Origin: Callorhinus ursinus
Lineage: Eukaryota; Chordata; Mammalia; Carnivora; Otariidae
Length of the DNA stretch: 64,000 nt
Direction: 5' to 3'
NCBI RefSeq assembly: GCF_003265705.1
Contig: NW_020312785.1
Location: forward strand, 129,152,486 to 129,216,485
Positions within the stretch are counted from its first letter, which is position 1; the number at the start of each line of letters is the position of its first letter. Of this stretch, positions 11,940 to 23,000 are shown in pieces. Made by a program: the position numbers and the translations under genes. Under the pieces are notes generated by a model that was given only the letters and a program-made list of their open reading frames with translations, did not search any database and was not told where the DNA came from.

Positions 11940-13080
11940 ATCTCTTTAATGGGTATCCTACTTTTTACTCAAATTACAGATAATACCATCTTTATCCTGC
12001 ATTGTGATTGTACCAATTCAAGATGTCTTCTTAATATTTCTTTCCCCATTTATATATATATATATAAATTTTATGCTTAGGGCTCTTTTGTTACATGTAA
12101 AACTGGGGTATGTAACAGTAATTTTAGTGGTAGAGCTGTGTGTGTGTGTTGTGTTACGTTGGGAGTGGTGTCTCCCAGGTGCAGGCTACAGTAGCTAGTT
12201 TGGTGTTTGTTAGCAGTCTCTCCACCAAAAAATAAAAATTGAGAGTTTGTATAAATTGTAAGTTCCTTTTTCTCCTTTTTCCTATTTGCTTATTTTATTC
12301 CATTTTATCCTCATTTTCTACTCCAATTAACCCCAAAGCACTCCTTCTAATGTGTTTCTAAACATTATTAATTATGTCTTCCTGCCAGTGTATTTAGTGT
12401 ATTTGTATTTTTAACTTATATAAATGATATCTCATTTTGTTTCCCACTTTTTTACTGAGCACTATGTTTTAACCTCCCTGTTGCTCTGCAAAGGCCCAAT
12501 TCATTGCTGTGAACTGCTATATAAAATTCCGCTGGGTACATATCCATTCTGTCTGCAGAAGCCCTGGTTGCTTCCAGCTGTCTCCCACCACTGGCAGAGC
12601 AACAGGGAGCATTCTAGCATATGCTTCTGTGAACCCCTGTAAGAATTTAGCCAAACTGCAGAGGGATCACAGAGTTTGCTGAAGTTCAGTTTTACTTAAT
12701 TTGGCCAGATACTTCTCCAGAATGGTGGTATTCTTCTCCGTGCCTACTAGTTGTGGGGCATGAGAGTTCTTGTATCCCTAGATCTCCTTGGCATGGTCGG
12801 ACTTTCAACTTTTTATCATTCTGTAGATATAAAATGGTATCTTATAATTTGATTTGCATTTTATTGGATTGTACCCCTTTTTATGTTAGTCTCTTGTTAA
12901 ATTTTTGTGTATCCTATTCTGTATATTGTCTCATATCATTTGCCTACTCTTTGTACCAAAGTTCTGTTTGGATATGTTAGATATTAAACCTTTGTTCTAG
13001 GTTTTGCATGTATCTTCTCCCTCTCTGACCACTATCTGTTAACTTTATAGTGTATAGGTATTAATTCTTCATTATAAATT
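11940..13080 (-). mobile_element. Old L1 3' region, antisense
   Basis: The plus strand shows blocks frequent in antisense L1M 3' sequence: aatgatatctcattttgttt, gggtacatatccattctg, acttctccagaatggtggta, atttgcctactctttgtacc. The copy is decayed, and its edges are estimates. Confidence 0.5.
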
Positions 13081-13194
13081 TAATTCAATTCCAGTCTAAA
13101 TTCCAGTTGGATTTTATTTTCTTTGAGCAGCTCTATAAACTTAATCTAAATTTAGGTATGGAGAATGTGTTCAGGAACAGCTAGGTCAGTCCTA

Positions 13195-13700
13195 GAAAAA
13201 GAATATGTTGGGAGAGAGTGGTTGTTGCATTACCAGATGTATAAAGATGTGCTCCAGTAGTACAATGTTATTCTTGCCCTGGCCTTGTATTGTAGTAAGA
13301 TAGACAAATGAAGAAGATTTAGAGTGCTCAGAGATAGACACGCATGTATTTGGATTTTAATACGTGATTACCACGGTACCAGAAAAACAGTGGTAGAAAG
13401 AATGGAGAGTTTAATAGATGGGTGTAGGGAAAACTGACTCACCATATGGAGGCAAATAAAACTGAACTCCTACCCTTATACCATATATGAAGAAAGTTCT
13501 AGGTAGATTAAAGGTCTACATGTGAAAGGTAAACTGTTAAAGTAGTTTTTTTGGTGGTAAAAAAGAAAATGTGATCCATAGGCTACAAAGGACTTTGTAA
13601 GCCTATCTTCAAAAGCACAAATTTTAAGGTAAAATGAAATTAATTTATCACATGAAATTTAAATGTTCTGCTTAATGGACTTCTCCTTTTAACCTCAGAA
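13195..13700 (+). mobile_element. Old L1 ORF2 fragment, sense
   Basis: Contains agatagacacgcatgtattt and later ctacccttataccatata, agattaaaggtctacatgtg and aagcacaaattttaagg, the order found in the L1 ORF2 C-terminal half. Many stops. Confidence 0.55.
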
Positions 13701-14003
13701 TCTAAATGTCTGGCAGTGTGCATTGCGTGCCTTTAAGGGAGGGGAGGCTGAGTTGCCTCTGCATTTATGTACTGTGTTGGCAGAAAGAAGGAAGCCTCTC
13801 TGTTCTCTGAAATTGCTCACATCTTACTCAGCTATGAAATTAGAAGTCTCCACTTGACAATTTCCCGTGTTTATGAGCATCTGTAGAGGAATGGTCTAGA
13901 TCAGTTTTTTCTAAATATATTATCTATGACAGAATTGCACCAGGTGGTTGTTAAAAATGGAAATTCCTCTTTTCTCCATCTCACCCTCCCCCATTGTTTC
14001 AGT

Positions 14004-14302
14004 ACAGGTCCAAATAGTAAATATGTTAGGCTTTGCAGGCCATGTGGTCTCCAAACTATTCAACTCTACCCATAGTACAAAAGCAGCGAAAGGCCATACA
14101 TAAATGAAGGAACATGGTGGTGTTCCAATAAAACTTTATTTATAGACACTAATAAGATATTAGTGTCACAAAGTATTATTTTCTTTAAATTGTTTTCAGT
14201 TACTTAAAAAATGTAAAATTTGCCATTCTTACCTTGTTTGAACAAAACAGTCAGTGGGCCTGATTGGCTCATGTGAGTCATAGTTTGCAAACCCTGCTCC
14301 AG
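14004..14302 (+). repeat. hAT-Charlie-type MER relic
   Basis: Shows atagtaaatatgttaggctt, tgcaggccatgtggtctc, gttccaataaaactttattt and, near the right end, tcatagtttgcaaaccctgc. This is the layout of a common nonautonomous hAT element in mammals; the family name is left open. The centre has diverged. Confidence 0.6.
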
Positions 14303-14648
14303 AATGGTCCTTAGTCAACTGAAGTTTGAAAACCAGTGCTCAGGTTTTGTTATTGTCTGTTATTTTGGGAAACTTCTTGTTTTATCATAAACTTCCAGTG
14401 CTTATGAGAGAAAGTAGTTCTCAGTGGTCAGGAAGGAATGATTAAATAAATCTTTTATGATCTAATGTAACATTTGACTTTTTTTAATTGCTTCTTAAAC
14501 ATGTTCAAGAATGGATAATGAAAAGGGAAACTGGAGTGTTTAAGTTATATTTACTATATCCTGAAGTATACCATTTGAGATGGAATTGTTAGAGATGAAA
14601 AATAGAGGCAGCCTTTTTTTTTTCCTTCCTAAAATAACAGTAGTATGG

Positions 14649-15050
14649 GGGGTGGGAGGGATAGGGTGGCTGGGTGATAGACAGTGGGGAGGGTATGTGC
14701 TATGGTGAGCGCTGTGAATTGTGCAAGACTGTTGAATCAGATCTGTACCTCTGAAATAAAATAATGCAATATATGTTAAGAAAAAAAAGAAGATAGCAGG
14801 AGGGGAAGAATGAAGGGGGGTAAATCGGAGGGGGAGACGAACCATGAGAGACGATGGACTCTGAAAAACAAACTGAGGGTTCTAGAGGGGAGAGGGGGGG
14901 GGGGATGGGTTAGCCTGGTGATGGGTATTAAAGAGGGCACGTACTGCATGGAGCACTGGGTGTTATGCACAAACAATGACTCATGGAACACTACATCAAA
15001 AACTAACGATGTAATGTATGGTGATTAACATAATAAAAAATTTAAAGAAA
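14649..15050 (+). mobile_element. Carnivore L1 3' end, 5'-truncated, with 18-bp target duplication
   Basis: This is the 3' UTR of a carnivore L1: gggtggctgggtgatagaca, gtgagcgctgtgaattgtgc, a short A-rich joint, then gaccatgagagac, gggttagcctggtgatggg, gagcactgggtgttatgc and a terminal cataataaaaaa tail. Only about 400 bases inserted. The perfect duplication AAAATAACAGTAGTATGG occurs at 14631-14648 and 15051-15068, as expected for target-primed reverse transcription of a fairly recent copy. Confidence 0.95.
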
Positions 15051-15190
15051 AAAATAACAGTAGTATGGTATCTAGCTGGGGTTTTTTTCTCTTAAAATGA
15101 TTTATCAGGATGAACAAATAACTCCTACCTTGAAATACTCTAAGGATAGGAACCAGGTATGCTTTGTGAGGTCAAAATGTTAGTCATGTT

Positions 15191-15447
15191 AGGGGCGTTT
15201 GGGTGGCTCAGTCTGTTAAGGGTCAGACTCTTAATTTTGGCTTGGGTCCTGATCTTAGGGTCTTGAGAATGAGCCCTGCATCAGGCTCTGTGCTGAGCGT
15301 GGAGCCTGTTAAGATTCTCTCTCTCTCTCTCTCTCTCTCCCTCCCTCCCTCCCTCCCTCCCTCCCTCCCCCCCCCCCTCCCCCCCCCCCCCCCCCCCCCA
15401 ACCCCCAAGGTGAAGCTTTTTTTTTCTAAAAAAAAAAAAAAAAACCC
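15191..15447 (+). repeat. Can-SINE with expanded CT/CCCT/C tract and 17-bp target duplication
   Basis: Head ggggcgtttgggtggctcag with an older-type body (gactcttaattttggcttgg). Its CT run has grown into (CT)n, (CCCT)n and long C runs over 15315-15401. AAAATGTTAGTCATGTT flanks it at 15174-15190 and 15448-15464. Confidence 0.96.
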
Positions 15448-15720
15448 AAAATGTTAGTCATGTTGTTATACACTTCTCAATACTTCCAAAAGAGGAATTT
15501 ACTATAAAAAATTGTTGTAATTTTTTCCTTAAGTTGGTGGAATGGTTCTCCTGATGTTATAAGAAGAATAAACTTTTCTCTTTGGTTCATTAGTTGGGTG
15601 ATCATATAATTATCATTGGTAATTATGCCAGGGCAGTAGGCATAAAGCAGGATTATCCTGGGCAAAACCAGGATGTGTAATGACTTTGTTCACCAGGCAC
15701 ATATACTACTAATTAAAATA

Positions 15721-15889
15721 CGGGCTCCTGGGTGGCTCAGATGGTTAAGCATCTGCCTTTGGCTCAGGTCATGATCTCGGGATCCTGGGATCAAGCCCTG
15801 TGTCGGGCTCTCTGCTCAGCGGGGAGCCTGCTTCTCCCTCTGCCTCTCTCTGTCTCTCATGAATAAATAAATAAAATCTTAAAAAAAAT
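15721..15889 (+). repeat. Can-SINE
   Basis: Head gggctcctgggtggctcag, gggctctctgctcagcgggg box, short CT body, gaataaataaataaaatctt tail. No clear duplication was made out because the flanks are A/T-rich. Confidence 0.93.
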
Positions 15890-16332
15890 AAAGCATGGGT
15901 CAGTCTTCTAACTCCCTAGATGAAAAGAAGGCATCCAGTAAATTAATGTCATGTCTCAGTAGAACATGATGTCAAAATAAGCACTTTCAAAGAAAGTAAG
16001 GGTGATGATAAATATTAGTAAGATAATTACAACTGGAATGAAGTTTATTTTTACCTCAAAGGGTAGAAATAACCCTGTGGTATTAATATCTTAAAAATAT
16101 ATTTCAAAAAATATGTATTTCATATATCTGTATATGTGTAGTTATTGTATACATTGTAATTTTTAAAAATTTTATTTTGGAGGTTATGAATGCACACGAT
16201 AAGACAATTCAAACAGTAGAAAAGGGTATAGAGAAACAATAAGTTTTCCCATTTCCTGTCTGAAAGGCAGTTGCCGTTGCAAGCTTCCTGTGCAAGTCAC
16301 TTTAGGTATATTTAATCTATAGAAACACATAT

Positions 16333-16485
16333 GGGGCACCTGGGTGGCTCAGTTGATTGGGCATCTGACTCTTGATTTCGGTTCAGGTCGTGATCTCAGG
16401 GTCATGGAATTGAGCTCCAAGTCGTGCTCAATACAGCCTGCTTGTCCCTTTCCTACTCCTCTGCCCCCCCTTTAAAATAAATAAA
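16333..16485 (+). repeat. Can-SINE, older type
   Basis: Head ggggcacctgggtggctcag, then gactcttgatttcggttcag and a shortened body, with tail taaaataaataaa. It abuts an antisense copy at its tail. Confidence 0.92.
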
Positions 16486-16682
16486 TTTTTTTTTTTAATA
16501 TTTCACTAATTCATTTGACAGAGAGAGACACAGCAAGAGGGAACACAAGCAGGGGGAGTGGGAGAGGGAGAAGCAGGCTTCCCGCGGAGCAGGGAGCCCA
16601 ACGTGGGGCTGGATCCCAGGACCCTGGGACCATGACCTGAGCGGAAGGCAGATGCCTAACCATCTGAGCCACGCAGGAGCCC
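16486..16682 (-). repeat. Can-SINE, antisense, tail-to-tail with its neighbour
   Basis: Poly-T directly follows the A tail of the sense SINE at left; head complement gagccacgcaggagccc at right. The pair as a unit is flanked by TATAGAAACACATATGG / TATAAACACAAATGG, suggesting that this copy landed in the earlier one's tail. Confidence 0.9.
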
Positions 16683-17164
16683 TCTACCTCCATTTTTTTT
16701 TTTATAAACACAAATGGTAATAATGTTAGAGACACTGTTTCCACACCTTGCTTTTTTAACTTAGGATATCTTGGACTTTTCCCTGTTTTTACAACAGGCC
16801 TTGGTCATAGTATCATGATTTATACGTGAAGAAACTCAGGCTCTGAGTTTAAAGCTTGTTTTAAGGTAATGCATATTAAGTATTTATTAAGCAGATACTT
16901 AATAAAGGTTCGGTCCCATCATGTTCTCTTGCCCAAGCATGTCCTTACTGTAAGGAGCTCAGAGGAAGATAATCACAACACAACTTAAAGAAAAATAACA
17001 GGACAGGTAATTATAAATACCCCAATAAATATGTGATACAATCACAAACTGCTCTGGCAGATCAGACATGGGAGAAATAAAAATGTAGTCAGGGAAAATT
17101 TTATAGACACTAGGGAGATGGGGGAAGGATTTAAACAGAAGGCCAAAAGAGAAGGGCTGTATTA

Positions 17165-19050
17165 ACATTTTGGGGAATTGCAAAACTGTTTTTCATAGTG
17201 GGTATACTATTTTACATTTCCATCTAGCCAACACTTATTTTCTGTGTTTTATTATAGCCAGCTAGTGGGTGCAAAGTGGTATCTCATTGTAGCTTTTATT
17301 TGCATTTTTCTAATAGCTAATGATGTTAAGCTTTTTTTTCTTTTAATGTGCTTATTAGCCATTATATGTCTTCTTGGGAGAAAAGTCTATATCCTCTGCC
17401 CATTTGAAAATTTGCTTTGTCTTCTTATGACTGAGATTTAAGAGTTCTTTATATTCCATGTAAAAGCCCCTTATCAGGTAAATGATTTGCAAATATTTTC
17501 TCCCATTCTGTGGGTTGTGTTTTCATTTTCTTGATGGCATTGTTTGCAGCCCAAAGTTTGGAATTTTTTTTTTTTTAAGATTTTGTTTATTTGACAGAGA
17601 AAGACACAGCGAGAGAGGGAACACTGCTTGTGGGAGAGGGAGTAGGAGAGGGAGAAGCAGGCTCCCCGCTGAGCAGGGAGCCTGATGCGGGCTTGATCCC
17701 AGGACCCTGGGATCATGACCTGAGCTGAAGGCAGACGCTTAACGACTGAGCCACCCAGACACCCCCCAAAGTTTGTGATTTTTGATGAAGTCCAATTTAT
17801 CTATTTTTTCTTTTGCATGTGCTTTTGGAGTTGTAGCTGAGAAACCATTATCTAATCCGAAGTCACAAATATTTGCTCCTATGTGTTCTTCTAAGAGTTA
17901 TTTTATAGTTTTAGTTCTTACATTTAAGTCTGTGACCCGAATTAATTTTTGTGTATGGTGTGAGGAAGGGATCCAGCTTCATTCTTTAGCATGTGGGTGT
18001 CCCATTATCCCAGCACCATTTGGTAAAAAGACTATTTCCCCATTGAGTTGTCTTGGCAGTCTTGTCAAAAATCAGTTTACCCTAAATGTGAGGGTTTATT
18101 TCTGGACTCCCAGTTCTGTCTCGCTGATCTATATGTTTGGCCTTAGGCCAGTACCACACTGCCTTAATGTCTATAGCTTTGTGGTAAGTTTTGAAATTGA
18201 GAGATGTGAATCTTCAACCTTACTCTTTTTTGAAATTATTTTGGCAATTCTGGGTCCCTTGCATTTTCATATGAATTTTAGCATCTGCTCATCAATTTCT
18301 GTAAAAAAAAAAAAAAAAAAAAAATCCAGCTGGAATTTTTTAGGGATTGCATTGAATCTGTAGAACAATTTGAGAAATATTTCTATCTTAATGTTAGATT
18401 TCCATTTGTCGACATAAGATGTCATTTCAATTTATTTAGGTCTTAATTTCTTTCAATGATGTTTTGTAGTTTCCAGTATATATATTTTGTACTTTTTATT
18501 AAGTTTATTCTTTTTGATGGTATTATAAATGGAATTAAAATTTTTTTTGCCATTATTCATTGGTAGACTATATAGAAATACAATCAACTTTTGTATATTG
18601 AGTTTTGTACCCTACAATCATGCTCAGCTTGTTTATAGGTCTAATAGTCTTTAGTGGGTTCCTTAGGATTCTCCATACAAGATCATGTTATCTATAAATA
18701 GAGGTAGTTTTACTTCTTTTTCTTGCCTAATTGCACTGGCTAGAATTTCTAAAACAGTGCTGAATAGAAATAGTGACAGTGGATGTGTTTGTCTTGTTCT
18801 TGATCTTGAGCAAATGCACTCAGTCTTTCACCATTAAGTATGGTGTTACGTGTGGGGTTTTCACTAGTGCCTTTTTAAGAGCCAAACTTTTAAATTTTTA
18901 TGAAGTCCAGTTTGTTGGTTTTTCTTGTATAATTCATGCTTTTTGTGTCCTGGGAATTCTTTGCCTACCCCGAGATTATGAAGATTTTTTCCTATGCTTT
19001 CTTCTTGAAGTTTTATAGTTTTAACTATTAAATTTCAGTCTTTCATACAT
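17165..19050 (-). mobile_element. Old L1 fragments, antisense
   Basis: On the plus strand, L1 3' UTR-like text (tgcaaagtggtatctcattg) is followed by antisense ORF2 blocks such as gtgtatggtgtgaggaagg and gctgatctatatgtttgg, reaching about 18560. From about 18780 a further L1 block appears, ending in 3' UTR-like tatgaagattttttcctatg. The long plus-strand frames here are antisense L1, not genes. A SINE splits the unit at 17561-17764. Confidence 0.75.
17561..17764 (-). repeat. Can-SINE with 11-bp target duplication
   Basis: Poly-T tail, gagaaagacacagcgagaga, gagccacccagacaccc head complement. CCCAAAGTTTG at 17550-17560 and 17765-17775. It sits within an old antisense L1. Confidence 0.96.
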
Positions 19051-19562
19051 TTGTGTTCATAATTCAGCTTTTAAGATTAAATGCATATAGGAAAGTTGGC
19101 AGGGAAAAGGAGGCATTTGTCACTATTTGTTTTTTGAAAATGAGTAAATTGGTGAGAATAACTACATGTAAACCAATAGCTCTGCTTTGTACAGTTTTTG
19201 CATTTGATAGTCTGCCAGTGCTCCTCAAAACACCCTGGTGGTATTTTTGGGGTAACACTCCTCTGTGACTAACATAGATGTTATTTGTTCATCTAACATC
19301 CTCTAGGGTACTAACACCCCTCATTTTATAATAACCCTTTTCATTCCATCAAGAGTCTCCCCCTGACCCCACAGGAGTGTGGTACAGGACTCAAGCCTAG
19401 CCCACCAGAGCTCTGCTTTTTTCTAAGAACAATGATCATCTCAGAGCAGGGTGTTTGGCCTAATCTAAACTGATTGGAGCTATGGCAAAAGTACTGGGGA
19501 GGGCTCTTTCAAAAGGTCCTTTTTTCTGAGGTAGCTGTGAGTTGGATGTGGGTCTTGAACTT

Positions 19563-19748
19563 TTTTTTTTTTTTTTAAAGATTTTATTTATTCATTCATG
19601 AGAGACAGAGGGATAGAGAGAGAGAGAAGCAGAGGGAGAAGCAGGCTCCCAAGGAGCAGGGAGCCCGATGCGGGACTCGATCCCAGGACCCCGGGATCAT
19701 GACCTGAGCCGAAGGCAGACGCTTAACCATCTGAGCCACCCAGGTGCC
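19563..19748 (-). repeat. Can-SINE with 9-bp target duplication
   Basis: Poly-T, attcattcatgagagacaga, gaagcagagggagaagcagg, head complement at right. CTTGAACTT occurs at 19554-19562 and 19749-19757. Confidence 0.95.
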
Positions 19749-19879
19749 CTTGAACTTCTGATGTCTGTCTTTTCCAAGACATCATGTGTGGAGAGCCTGT
19801 CTCAAAATGAAGTCAACCCATAGTTGAGGTGATGAGCCCTTAATGACACTACCCTTTGGGCCCTCCCTTTGTGGGTTTG

Positions 19880-20055
19880 TTTTTTTTTTTTTTTTTAGCT
19901 TTGAGAGCAAGAGAGCGCATGCGTATGTGTGCGCAGAGGGGCAGAGGGAGAAGCAGGCTCCCTGCTGAGCAGGGAGCCCAATGCAGGGCTTGATCCTGGG
20001 ACCATGACCTGAACCAAGGACAGATGCCCAACCGACTGAGCCACCAGGTGCCCCC
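19880..20055 (-). repeat. Can-SINE, antisense
   Basis: Long poly-T, gagcaagagagcgcatgcg, cctgctgagcagggagccca, gagccaccaggtgcccc. The duplication is unclear. Confidence 0.92.
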
Positions 20056-23000
20056 TCTCTTGGTGTTTTAAATTATGTGGGCCAATAAATTATTTTGGCT
20101 CGGGCTCATTTAAGTTAGGTATCTTTGCTTATAATTATGAATAGGTCCTAACTAATAAGCTATTAATCTTTTCAAATAAAGGTCTATACATAGGAATTTA
20201 AAATAAGTTAGGATCTATTTCATTAATGGATAGTAAAGGAATAATAACTTTTATGTGTGTGCTGTAGAAGGAAGCAGCACCTTGTGGCCTTTACAAAAGC
20301 TAGGAGATTCTGTTAAATACCTAGGATCGTGATACTGCTTTCATGGAATACTGAATTTAAATCCTATGGTTAAATGAGAATTACTGAGAAGTATATCTTT
20401 AAATGTCTGCTTTTAATGAATATATGGATTAATTACTCATTTGACCAACTTCTTGATATTTTATGGGAGTTAAATGTACAATAGAGGCTTCACACTTATG
20501 AAAGCAGATTGTTCTCTGAACAGGGTAGGATTTTCAGGTGTAATTTTTTATTACTTTAGAGTATTTTGTGAGACTCTAGTTTTCAAATTAAAATGAGGAA
20601 TATATTTTCAAATTACAGATGCACAGAGCAGTTATTTCAGGTATGTATCTAATATAGAAATACAGAGTTCACTGTGTAGTGGTGAAATTAAAACATGCTT
20701 AAAGCAATCTTTGGGTTTTAAAAGGTAGGTCTCTAAAATGTCTCTTATTAAGGGGTACACATTTGCAATCTTTAGGAGGCATTTCCACCATTCTTGCAAG
20801 TCTGTTTTTAAATTTTAAATTTTATTAAATCAGTACATACCTTAATAATATGATATTAATGTTTGTATTATTTGATTTCAGTATAATACTTTTGTTAGCT
20901 ATGTGGATTTTTACCACATTAATTTTGACCTTTAAAATGAAAAGATTAAGTTGATTATTGGAAAGCCAAAATGTAGCTTTAGATTTTTGTGATAGCTGTT
21001 ATTAATACTCAAGTAGTCGTTATTTCTATGGAAATTTTAGCACTTACTGCTTTAAAAATAATTGTGTGGGTTTAAATAGTGCTGTAGGGTTCAAAGCCAT
21101 TTTATATAGTACTTCCTTTACTTTCTCGCGGTTTAGTTCAGTGAGGTGGTATGTAGGATATCATTGGCCACACTTGCTAGATAAGAAACTGAGGGTTGAA
21201 TTGGAATTTTTGTATGCTGTTCTTATTTTCAAGTTCCTTGTGTGTTTAGTTGTATCTTACTATGAAGTGTACTTTTAAAGGTTTTGAAAGCACTGTAACC
21301 CTTTCTTAAAACAGATTTCAGGGAAATGAAGCATTTAAAAAATATCAAAACCTTCTTCCCCCATCTGGAGTAAGGTTTGAAAGTCATTGCTTTGTAGTAG
21401 ACATTATTTTTCTAGTGTTGTCAAGGCCCAATAACTGTTAAGACAGTGCTAAGAGTTCCTACTAAATTTCTATCAGATTCCGACTTTGCCTTCTCCCTTC
21501 CTCCTTCCGTTACTGCCCACTAAGGCCACTCTGGACCTCACATATATCCAAACCCTCCCCTGAAATGCATCGCTTTCTTCATACCATTGCAAGGGGAGCT
21601 CCTTGGGCTTTGTCCCTGTACTTTGACAGATTAACAGGGAAAGGCTTTAGAAAGGAGAGAGGGGAGTCAGAGGTGAGAGGAGAATTAAGCTGAGAATTAG
21701 AAAATTAATGTCATGATTGGCAAGAGAGTTTCAGAAAGGCAGGATTGATCAGTTCTTGACCAAAAAGCTGATGAAGAAAGTTGGAAATGCTGTTTGATTT
21801 TGAGATTGGACGGTCATTGTTACCTTTAAGAGAACAGTTGACTGGAATATTGAGATAAAACAGTATTGAATCTCTGGTGGAAGGGTGTGTGTAGGTGGAA
21901 GCAGGAAGTTGCCACTAAAGGGCAGGAGAAAGCTAGACCCGGAGCTGGAAGGGGTTGGGGGTAAGAGGTATTTAGGAGTATACTTTGGAATAGGCTTTAT
22001 TCAGTTGTGTCTCTCTTTTTGCATGGGAAAGTTTGAACTTTTTGTAACTAAGTGTTAGATTCAGTGATAAAGTAAGAGGAATTTGATAGACCACATGTTT
22101 GTCTTGGAAAGATGCACATACACTTCTGAAATGAAGGGGGAAAAGAAGAAACGGAATTGAAGATAGAAATTTTCATGTGGGAGAATTGAAGTTTGAGGGA
22201 ACAAGGGATACCAAGATAAGTGAGAAGTCCTTGTAAAATAACACATTTAGCACTTTAGGATGTTCTTTCCAAAACCTTTTTGATTGCCTGTCAGACTGGA
22301 GATGTGTACCAGCCAAGACAAAATAACAGCAGATTTATTTAGGAAATAGTTTGGCACAAAGAGGTTTCACTTCACCTGCCACTTGAGGGACTCTCATCAG
22401 TGTGGTGTCAGCCTTGTGACAGACAGGACTTGCCTGTGATTTGGAAGCTATTTGTGAACCTTATGCACATGAAAGCTGCTGCCATTGTGTGTGTGCCTCT
22501 CGGGGAGGAGTCTGACTAATAGAGGGGCCACTGGGCTATGTGGGGTGGAAGGGGGGTGGCAGTGGCCTCACCTAGGCTCACTGGAGAGTTGGAATCCTGA
22601 GGACACTTGAGAGGTGAGGTGCTGGGCTAGTTGAGCCCCATGCTTGGGACCAGTCTTTTTTGCTGTTTAAATTGCTATGGCAGATACCACCCACCCAGAG
22701 TTATAGGCAGAAGCTGTTACTACAGTACTAAATATGACATTTCAACTCACAGGGGGCTGATACAAAGCTGGTAATTTTATTTTGTCTTGCAAGGACATTG
22801 AAAACAAAATCACCATCTACTATAATCAACATTTCACAAAACAAAGGATAATTTTATCACAAAATAGGAACAACTTGATCTCAGAATGGACAGAAAGATC
22901 TTTGTATTAAATAAATTAAAATTTACAGAAAACAAATACTTTATTCTTTACCTTTTGGTGAAAACTTTGTCTTGGAAATATGTGTAAGAATCACTGACCT

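Noticed and set aside
15311..15401. CRISPR or satellite array
   Set aside because: Simple CT/C repeats inside a SINE, with no spacer structure; the genome is mammalian.
17782..18363. 193-codon plus-strand open frame
   Set aside because: It runs over antisense old L1 ORF2 text and ends in a long A run. No independent protein signature.
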